Source: Paramecium sonneborni (Eukaryota > Ciliophora > Oligohymenophorea > Peniculida > Parameciidae). From it: a stretch of DNA of 57,810 nucleotides. The translations under genes were made by a program, and so were the position numbers. This document shows positions 48,601-57,810 of the stretch, piece after piece. The stretch spans positions 216,430 to 274,239 of the forward strand of contig CAJJDN010000022.1 in assembly GCA_905182985.1 (NCBI GenBank), given 5' to 3'. Numbering within the stretch: the stretch's first letter is position 1; every line of letters starts with the position of its first letter. The notes under the pieces are model-generated. The model ran no database searches. It saw nothing but the letters and a program-made list of their open reading frames with translations, and was not told the origin of the DNA.

Positions 48601-51600
48601 ACATCATATAACAATATTGCAATAGAGTTGTTTTAAAGAAAATAACTGTCTTGAATACCAACAACTTTAATGAAATATTTTTATGTAGAATACATATCTT
48701 CTATATCAATTAATATTATTTAACTTTCTTGAACTCCCATCAAATATTTATTATCAATAGAAAATTTTAGCTTTTTGCAAAATTTTAATTCTTCAATTTA
48801 GATTTCATTCACTTTTTCTAATTAACCTAATTAATAAAATTAAAGGTTATCATCGACTAAAGTTACAAATAATTAATCACTAATAGCAAAGGTGTTAAAT
48901 TAAAAAACTTTTAAATTATCTTAAGTGCTCATAATAAACTCTGAAAGGTTATTTATTATAAACTCTCTATTTTCAAGTTAAAAAATACTTACAAATGAAT
49001 TAGTTGATAAGGCTAATCTAGCAATCCCCTATGTGCTTGATATTCTTTCAAAATAATATAATGGAAAACAATTTTCATTTTTTAAATTCCTTGTATTAAA
49101 AATATATAAAGATGAAGACTTATTATTTATGCAAGCTAAATAATCTCCATTAGATAAAAATTAGATGAAAGTTATACATTCTAGATTAATTTAATAAAGT
49201 TATTTGACTTTTCCATTTTTAACAGTAGCAAATTCAATAAAAAGAGATGCAAATGCAAATACACCATCTATTGGATGAAAATCACAACAATTTATACCAT
49301 ATAATTTTGTATCTATATATATGTTATTCAGTAAATCATAAATAAGCAACATTCTTTCTTATTTGAGCAAAAAAATGATAAAATCATCTTTTGAAGAAAT
49401 ATGTAGTTCTTGTTGCATGTTTTTATTCCTATTTGGAAATTTATTAATAGAAATAATATTACTTTTATCCTCAATATTCCAAAAAGATGAAGTTTAATTA
49501 GAGCATGCTGATAAATATTTATTGTTTTTTGAAAATTTTAAGTCTGTAATTCTTTATGATTCTTCTATGATTGATATTTATTTATTGTAAATTGTATTCC
49601 ATAACAAAATATTTCCATTTTTTAATCCTATAGCTAAAAAATGACCATCATAAGATAATTAGATTATTTCTATATTATTTTCTACTTTTTTTAATATTTC
49701 TTTTTATGTTGAATATTAAATATTATAGACAAAGATTTGATTAGTAAGTGCAATATATATGAGATTACCATCTGGACTAAGAATAAATTATTAAATTTCT
49801 GTTTTTATCTTTATTGGCCATTTAGAAGTAGCTTTAATATCTCTAAATAATTCTAACTTTTCAAATTAATACTTTTTGGAATCAAAAGAATCTTTTTAAG
49901 GAATTTATTGAATAAAATAATCAAAATTGGGAGAAAAATAAAAAGCTTTAGCATATTTATTAACAGGAATTCTTTTGATTAATTTAATGTTTTTTTTTAT
50001 AGTAACGTCCCAAAACTAAAAATAGAATTCTTTATCTCTTAAAAATAAAATATTACCATTTTTGGCAAACTCTAATTAGCAAATTTATTAAGCTTCGATA
50101 TCTTAAATTATATCTTATTGAACAGTATTTAATTCTGAAATTTCTAGCAACTTAAATTTATTTTAGAAAGCTATGGCTAGCCATTTTCCATCAGGTGAAT
50201 AGCAAAGTTATTCAATTTTGCTTTCTTAATTCAATTATATTTATTCTTAATATTATTTTTTAATATCCCAAAGAAATAAAAAATGTTAACAATTATAACA
50301 AAGAAATTATGAATCTATCGTAAACGTTATTGACTATTTCCGATGAGGTCTAGCTAATTCTATTAAATGTTATTTTATTGGATTGTCAACTTAAGTAGTA
50401 TTTAAAATTATAATTAATTAATTTTACAAAGCTGCTAAATAATTATTATTTATTGAAAATACAATTTTCTCAATCATTTCAGAGTTTTCTTTAAATGTTT
50501 TAATTGTTTCCCGATTATTCATATTTAAAAGAATGAGTTCTCCTTCATTTGACCCACAAGCTAATATTTGATTATTACTTGATAAAGTAACATAAATTAT
50601 TGTTTTTTATGATAGATTAATGTCTGGAATCTCTGAACATATTGTATCATACCATCTAACACAATTTAAGATTGAACAATTAAAGTTGCACGCATCTATT
50701 CTAACATTAAGAAATTCAGAACCAGATAAATCACATTTAAATAAATTTAACTGGCCTAAATCTGTATTTTATAAACAAATTCCTTATAAATCTACTCCAT
50801 CAATTACAACTTATAATTAACTAAGGATATACATTAAGTTAGAAATTAATTAAATACAATTTTTATTAGTTTTTATTTATTGTATTAAGGTGATTAATTT
50901 TTTTATTAGAGTTGGTTTATTTTCAATATAGATTTTCATAAGAGTGATTGAACCATAAAATTAGATGTAAGATAAATTAAAATTTTAATTATTAAGTAAA
51001 CATTCTTTTAAAAGTTGATCTAAATTCTTGGCATTTTAATTTGTGATTTCATTTATGAATCTATATAAATATCTTGCAACAAAATATTCTTAGATTGATT
51101 TATGCAAAAAAGAATAAGCACTTCCTTTAGCAATTAATAAAACACAACTTTTTAAGACTTTATTATATTCTTATTCTCCTAAAAGGTTATTAAAATATTA
51201 ATCTTCCCATTCATTTTCTAGGCCATGATTCTACATCTTTTTAATGCTTAATTTTCCTTTAGGTTTATAATTAATTTAAATTTATTGATACATTGTCATT
51301 TCTAATGCAAGAGATTCAGAAAAGTCTTACAAATCTACAAGTAATCCTTCATAATTTTATGCTTTACCAATATCTCTCCATTTTTATAATTATTATTCAT
51401 GATAAAATTAGACAAAATATTCATAAAAATCAGTAACTTTCATTTTTTTATTCATTTTTAATACTTTTACTACAAAATCAACATTTTCTCCAATTTCAAT
51501 TTCTATCTTATTATTCAATATTATTTTTGTTTAATTGTACTCCAATTTATCTGACAATGAATAAATTTAAAAAAACTTTTTATCTTCCAAAATTTTAATT

Positions 51601-54600
51601 ATTTAATCAGTTTCCATTTTAATTTATTCTTACATTTCTTCAAAAAAATTATTTTGAGGCCCTTAATTTTATTGAGAATAACTTTTTGAAGCTTCTATTA
51701 CATCTTTATTTTATTAATTTTGTTTCAGTTAAAATTATATTGATTTTAACTTATGTAATTTAAATTTCATATAATTTTTTTAAAAAGTATTTAATTGACT
51801 CTGATTCTTATATGATTAATTTATCATTCCAGGAAGAACTTAAACAACAATTGACATCATAAATGGTGTCTACATTAATTCCTGTCTTTATAAATTCTCA
51901 ATTGTTTTTTTAAATTTCTAATAATTCCATAGTTCACTTAAATCTTTTCTTAAAACTTCATATAGCTCTTCACTAATTTACTAGAAACAAGGTTCCATTT
52001 TTAAAATTTCTATAATTTTTTCTATTTGCATCTTTTGTAAAATAGAATCTTAATCATCAACTATTAATTTCTACATTACTTTTTAGTTTAATTTTTCCCA
52101 TATTTTCAATAATTCATCTATATTAGATAACTATCCTTAAAGTAACTTCGCTTATTCATAAAAAATTTTCACCATTCTTTTGACAGTTAATTAACAATAT
52201 TCTTTAATATATTAATCCCTTTATTCATCCTCAAAAGGTTATATCTCAACTTCTTTTAAATATTTTAAATGTTCTCCTTAAAACTATTTTTGATATCCTT
52301 TATAAGTCAATATTTCATTTCTTGTAGTTATAATTATTTTTATTTTCTTTCCTGGTTCCATAATATTGAATTCAGATTTTAATTTATTAGTCGTATATAA
52401 GTTTTCTTGAATAAATTTTTATTTCATTTCGTCATAGCTATCCAAAATAAAAACACAATTTAAAGTACCGTTACATATAGATTCTTTAAATTCTTTAATT
52501 TAATTATTATCAAATTAATAATATTCAGAGCTTAAAGCTTCTGCTATTAAATTATGTATAGGATCTTTTAATCCTGGTAAAGATATATAAATAGGAGTCC
52601 AATGAGGTTTTACTTTTTCTTTTATGTACCAAAGTACTTCTTCAATTTTTGTTGCAGCTCTACTTTTACCTGAACCAGCTTAACCTCTCAATAATAATAC
52701 ATCTTTGTCTTTGTTTTTATCAAACCATAAAAATTCATTAATTTCAGGATCATAATCCTCTGTCTTTTCTGATAAGAGAGTTGAAAATGATTTTTAATTT
52801 TGAGTTGGAATTTCATCTCCAGTTTCAGGATTATATTCTTTTGTAATTAATTCTATATATATAGAATCAAAAGAGTAAGTTTTCCGCTATGCTATAATTC
52901 TTTTTTATCTTATTTTTAATAATTCATAAAATTTTTTACCTCTTAGTTTTCTTAAATCATTACCGATTATTTATATAGTATCTTACAACTTTTCTATACT
53001 GCTTTTTATTTATTTTAAATCTTTAACAATTTCTTTAAGGAAAATTAAACTTAAATCAAGTTTATTAGACATTTCACTTATATTATCAAAACTTTCTTCA
53101 AATTTTAAAAATTCTTAGTTTAATTATTTTTCTAACTATTCTCCTTCTACTGATTTACCTTCCAATCTAATTTATTATTCTAACTATTCTATTTATTAGA
53201 TTTTTATTTTGAATTCATTTTCAACTTAATTAGAAAACTATTGAATGTCAACAGAAAATATTTTCTTCTGAGTTTCAATCATCTCTTTATTTTTAAGTAA
53301 TTGTCTAACATTAGCATTCTTTTCTGAAATCCACATCTCTTTTATTAATTATTAACAAAATAAAATAATCCTCTTCTCCTAAACCTTTGATTGTATCTTT
53401 TCTAAATTATATAATAAGCATTCCCTTACTTTATATGATTAACTTTTAAATCTATCAAAAATTTAATTTTTGATCTTATCGAAAAATGAATTTTTTATCT
53501 TAACTTTACTAACATTTTCTAATTCATCTAGTATAAATTAAAAAGAACTATCTATTTTTATTTTTGTTGTTAACATTTCATTTTTTATATCTATGTTACA
53601 AAGTTAACAATCCTAAAAAAGTTCATATATTTTAACCTTTTAATAATTTTTTTCCTCATTTTAATCAAATTTATTCAAATATATTATATTAAACTTTTTA
53701 TCTTAAAAAATAGTATATTCCTTTTGCTCTTCTTGATTTATAATTTTGTTGAAATCATTAAAATAGCATTCAAACATAGATTCTATCTGTATTTTGTTTA
53801 TATTATTTTATTCTTTTTTCGCTAATTATATTTCATCTTTATATTTTATATATTTTTTCATTTGATTTTTCAAATCGTTCAGTTTTTATTCAGCATCTTT
53901 ACATAAAATATCAATATTCAACTTTTTCTTATTCAATTTATTTCTTTCTATTTATTATTTTTCCAATGATTTTTATTATGATGTTAAACAATTACTAATT
54001 TACTTTGAGATCTCATCAAAATCTTCCTTGACAAAATTTTAAGAGATTTTAACTTTTAATAATTTAATCTCAATATCTTTCAAAGATGATATGTATTTAT
54101 TTACATTTTCATCATTTTAACCATAGTTTTACTAGATTATAATTTATTCCTGACCAATCTGTTGTATTAAAATCTCTAAAGACTTTGATATTTTTGAGCT
54201 TTCCTTTTCATTAGTTTAGCTATTAAATAATTGTTTAAGTTGAGGTGACTATAGTAAATTTTGCAGAGTTTAAATAACTTCTTTTTAAAATATCTCCATT
54301 TTATTCTATACAACATGATTATTTCTATCTTCATTAATATTTAAAGAGTTTATTGCTCCTTGAAATAATGTTAATTAAAATATATGAAGTTTTAATAGTT
54401 TTTTAAATGCACTTTTTAAAAAATGGAATAATTTAAATTTGCCTGATATATCTTCAATAATTTTCTCATCTCCTTAAGCTAACTGATTAATTATTTCTTT
54501 TTTTTCATCTATCTATTAAATATAAAATTCGAGAATATTATCCTTATAAAACTTTTATATTAATTCTATAAATTCTTTGTTATTGAAATGATAATTGTTG

Positions 54601-56585
54601 AAATTATTAAATTCTAAATTATTTTTTAACTCTAATGCATCTTTTTTTAGGTTTTAAATTTCACTGATTACCTTTGTAAGGCTATTTGCAATTTCTAATT
54701 TATCTTTTTCTTCTTATTTAAAAAAACAAATATCCTAAAACTATATCTTAGTTTCATTACTTCGATATTCAGTTATTTAATTTTCATTTTCACAAATCTC
54801 TTTCATTAATTCAGCCTAAGATTAAATAATATTTTTAAATATCTTTCTAATATCATAATTAATGAATATTTTAAGTTTATCATAATTATTACTGAATTAT
54901 TCAATTTATTTTTAATATTTCTTTTAACTTTCTTAAGATGAATCATTTATTAGCTTTAAAAATTCATCTATTCTTAAAACTTCTAAATTCAGTCCTTAAT
55001 CTATTAAAAATAATAAATAAACTATCTATTAAAATCCTCTCAAACATTATCGTAATAATTATTTAATATTATCTATTTCCATATTTATTAATAACACTGT
55101 AGAGTTTGAATTGGATTATAAAACTTAAAATGAATCCTATTTATCTTAATAACTTTAGATCATCTATTTTTTGTACATCTCATAGAGTTATATAAATAAC
55201 TTAATTTTTATCATCATTTTATTACAAAATAAAGTTTGAATAAATTCATCAAAATAGTTTTTAGGTTTGTTATTTTGTTTGAATTCGAAATTCAGATAAT
55301 AATTCCAAAGCATCATTTCTGATTTGTTTGATTAATTATTGTTAATCTATTATTATTCTAAATTTTTTTATAACAGCCATTCTGAAAATTGCTGAAGATG
55401 TCTAAATCCTTAAACTTTTAAATTGTTTATCAAATTTTCAGATTTTAAAGCACAATGATCCTAAAATAATGTGATTTTAGCTTCATATTTATTATAAGGC
55501 AGCCTAAATATATATTTATCTTCTTATAGATGGTTGTAATCATTTGATATTTCCAATTATTTAATTGGTCTATATGAAAGCAAATCAGAAATCATATTTA
55601 ACCAACAATAATGGATTGTCCAATCCTCAGAGTTTAAGATATATTAATTATAAACTTTGGATAATTCAATACTCGTTAACTTGACTGATAGTTCTTATTC
55701 TAATGTTTTTATGATAGCCCATCTTGTATTTTCAAAATAATAATAGCAAGTGTATCTACTTAATGGATTATCATAATACTAATCATATAAACTTGGCAAA
55801 AATTTTTTCCCTGCCGTTACTAATTTAGATATCAATTAATCACTTATTTTCATTGATACAAAACTTGAGAAGAGTTCGTACAATGTGGAAAGTGCAAGTA
55901 CCTAATCATTAAAATTTGTTCTTAAATGAGACAATACTGTCTTAATCAACTTTATTTCATATTCAATTCCAGTACTCCATACATTCAGCTTTTATTACTC
56001 AAACTCTATATTAATTTCTTCAATATAAACTTAAAATTGCATTTTTTTTGATTCTATAAAGACATGTGTTGTAAATTTAATCTAATAGGTAAAAATGATT
56101 CGAAATAAATCATTAACAATATGTAATAAATTTAATGCTAAAATTCCAGATTATTTAATATAAATTGGAATTACTTTTAAGAATTGCTCTATTGTATATT
56201 CTATTTAGTTATATGCTGTTTAAATTGCTCTATCATCAAAGCATATTGAATTAAAATGCTATTGATTATAAACAAACCATTGAATTGATAATAAGGAATC
56301 GTTTAAGTTAAAATTTGATAAATTTTATTAAATAATTCTTTAGGATTATTAATCTAAAAGTGTAAGAAATTAATCTGGAATTTCAATCTTTTTTACAATC
56401 TTTTAATCCAACTATGGAACTTTATACCCTTTTGAGTTACAAATTCCGCCTCCTCTCAATTAAACATTATTTTGAATCATTTTTGGAATTCCAATTAGGA
56501 ATTTAGATTTAGATACCAAGAATTTCTGGGTACTAAAATATGTTTTACATTTCTTTTAAATTTCTAAACTGGCTTGTTAATTCAT
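45639..56585 (-). CDS. giant NACHT NTPase with pentapeptide and WD40 repeats (STAND/NLR-like)
   Basis: One intronless 10,947-nt frame, 3,648 residues, checked to stay in one frame at more than ten points. Residues 1-650: unrecognised helical region. About 700-1270: long Gln/Lys/Glu coiled coil. NACHT NTPase: Walker A GQAGSGKS at 1301-1308, Walker B with acidic cluster VFILDSYDEM near 1380, sensor IIITTRNE near 1415. A helical arm follows, ending with FLHKSIQEYFVARYL (about 1835), typical of STAND proteins. Pentapeptide-like repeats, residues 1932-1982 (DLQGICLQNTDLGQLNL). Then many degenerate WD40 repeats, about 1985-3510 (e.g. GHDDGTVRFWNV), probably several propellers. The tail has a Gln/Asn heptapeptide repeat. 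STAND proteins act as ligand-gated switches, for example in immunity or regulated death; the ligand and the output here are unknown. Confidence 0.93.
45843..45968 (-). repeat. 21-bp tandem repeat, about six units, coding heptapeptides
   Basis: Unit gattgtctaaatattattatt on the plus strand, with substitutions between units. Read on the minus strand in the frame of the NACHT gene it gives seven-residue units close to YLDNQQQ. The period is a codon multiple, so copy-number change would keep the frame. Confidence 0.88.
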
Positions 56586-57432
56586 TTTTTATTTTTAATA
56601 ATAATATATAAAATACTTAATTCAATTTTCTAGTGCTCTTTTGTAACTCTCCAAAAATGTAATTAAACTACAAAGAATTAATCACTTTTTATTTGACATC
56701 TTAAAATTACTTGAAGAATATTTTTCATTGCCAACCCCACAATTTCTAGCTTAAAATTCCCTTTTCTTGAAAAAACTTTTAAAAACTTTGTCGATATTCA
56801 CTTTTTTTGGAAAATAATTATGGCATATTTTTCGGTATTTTTGTCGTGGGTTAGCTAAAATTATAAAGTCAATGGGTGGAATACAGCTTAAAATTAGTTC
56901 ATATTACATTTTAAGACATAATCCTCTATTTGAACTTAGTCTTTTGAAAATAAAAGTTATCAGTTGAGTAATTTTATCCTTATGTATAATCTGCCATATT
57001 TTTTTTACAAAATTCAAAGAACATGTAGTCACTTCCATTTATTTACCTTAAAATATATAATTTTTATCAAGAATGTTAGCTTCTTTAATTTATATTTTTA
57101 ATTATAATGAACAAGACCAAGTCGATTTTAATTCAAATTACTTTATTTCACATCATATTCAGTTAGAGATAATTGAAATATTATATAATAATGAATTGTG
57201 TTATTTGGTACTTTCTTTCAGGGGTTTATCAAGAATTTAAAAATCTTATGCATTAAGAATTCTCATCTTACAAAAAATACATTGCTGAATAAATAATTAG
57301 TTATAACTTTATAAATATTCAAACTTTTTATAAATATGCTAATTATTTTGTTTTTTAGTTGATAATTTAACTTTTTAAGATTTTGTTAGAAATTGTTTTT
57401 AATTTTTGATAATTATCAACATATTTAAAGAT
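56586..57432. other. spacer, no gene supported
   Basis: 847 bp upstream of the NACHT gene start. A minus frame of 119 codons (57038-56682) is open but is of a length expected by chance when TGA is the only stop. Presumably includes the NACHT gene promoter. Confidence 0.5.
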
Positions 57433-57612
57433 ATGACATCTATTTATGTATCAGATTGGCAATAAATCTCAGCCCCAACAACTTATGATCAAGGACATGA
57501 TTTTGCTGACTATCCTTATAGAGAAAATCATAATAAAAGTTATCAGTTAGGATAAGTAATAAGATCATTAATGGTATGGGTAAATATTTCAAGATAGTAA
57601 ACAGCATTATGA
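57433..57612 (+). CDS. hypothetical short protein, possibly partial
   Basis: ATG 57433 to TGA 57610-57612, 59 residues. The first 47 residues (MTSIYVSDWQQISAPTTYDQ, then DYPYRENHNKSYQL) look like real coding text with TAA/TAG Gln codons. The C-terminus is uncertain: a 20-nt intron beginning GTATGGG would instead lead to a longer frame ending just before the window end. Family not recognised; the polar Tyr/Asn/His-rich text recalls small microtubule-associated ciliary proteins, but that is only an impression. Confidence 0.4.
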
Positions 57613-57810
57613 AAGAAGTTTAAATACTCTTAAATAAAAAATATGTCTAATAATATTATACATTTACATAAACATAGAATTGTATGAGAATATTTTTTGA
57701 TTTTTAATTCATTTTGAAATTAAACTTACCCAGTATAAGTTTTAACGGAGTTTGCCTGACCAACATTTCAAAACAAAATTATAAAGAAATTTGAAAATTT
57801 TTACAATTAT

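Noticed and set aside
50620..50820. 66-codon plus frame
   Set aside because: It is the complement of the pentapeptide-repeat region of the NACHT gene, which is in frame with the rest.
56682..57038. 119-codon minus frame upstream of the NACHT gene
   Set aside because: With TGA as the only stop, open frames of this length arise by chance in AT-rich DNA; almost no TAA/TAG Gln codons and no family resemblance.

Overview
The window reads as macronuclear DNA of a Paramecium-type ciliate. Long open frames appear only if TAA and TAG are read as glutamine and TGA is the sole stop. About 40 introns can be placed from frame changes; nearly all are 22 to 32 nt, GTA...TAG-like, and removing them restores known protein families. 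Genes are packed on both strands with gaps often under 150 bp. Base composition is very AT-rich. No bacterial features (operons, Shine-Dalgarno sites, CRISPR, insertion sequences) and no tRNA or rRNA gene were recognised. All coordinates and joins come from hand translation; spans given for genes include their introns.

Layout. 1-2.3 kb: the 3' end of PACRG (ciliary), a decayed kinase remnant, and an armadillo-like gene. 2.4-9.5 kb: a TBC Rab-GAP gene divergent from a 1,959-residue NFX1/ZNFX1-type RNA helicase with about 13 zinc-finger modules. 9.8-17.1 kb: a calcium-dependent protein kinase, a decayed minus-strand gene, a GH85 endo-beta-N-acetylglucosaminidase and a cyclic-nucleotide-binding-like protein. 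17.1-26.5 kb: three RING proteins (one Tul1/Dsc1-like membrane E3), a Gln/Lys-rich protein, and a 1,196-bp block present twice with a single N between the copies, which looks like an unmerged contig join. 26.8-33.3 kb: an EF-hand protein, a Ser/Thr kinase and a BK-type potassium channel. 33.3-44.4 kb: proteasome RPN5, a kelch protein, IFT139/TTC21B, a MORN/IQ protein, CTNNBL1 and enkurin. 44.5-45.4 kb: a FEN1 pseudogene. 45.6-56.6 kb: one intronless 10,947-nt gene for a 3,648-residue NACHT NTPase with pentapeptide and WD40 repeats.

Themes. Cilium genes are frequent (PACRG, IFT139, enkurin, probably the MORN/IQ and BK-type genes), but they are scattered on both strands and are not an operon. 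Calcium signalling recurs (CDPK, EF-hand, BK channel, IQ motif). The most striking object is the giant NACHT-WD40 protein, which has the layout of a STAND/NLR-type receptor. The decayed FEN1, kinase and minus-strand sequences fit gene loss after duplication, which is known for Paramecium.
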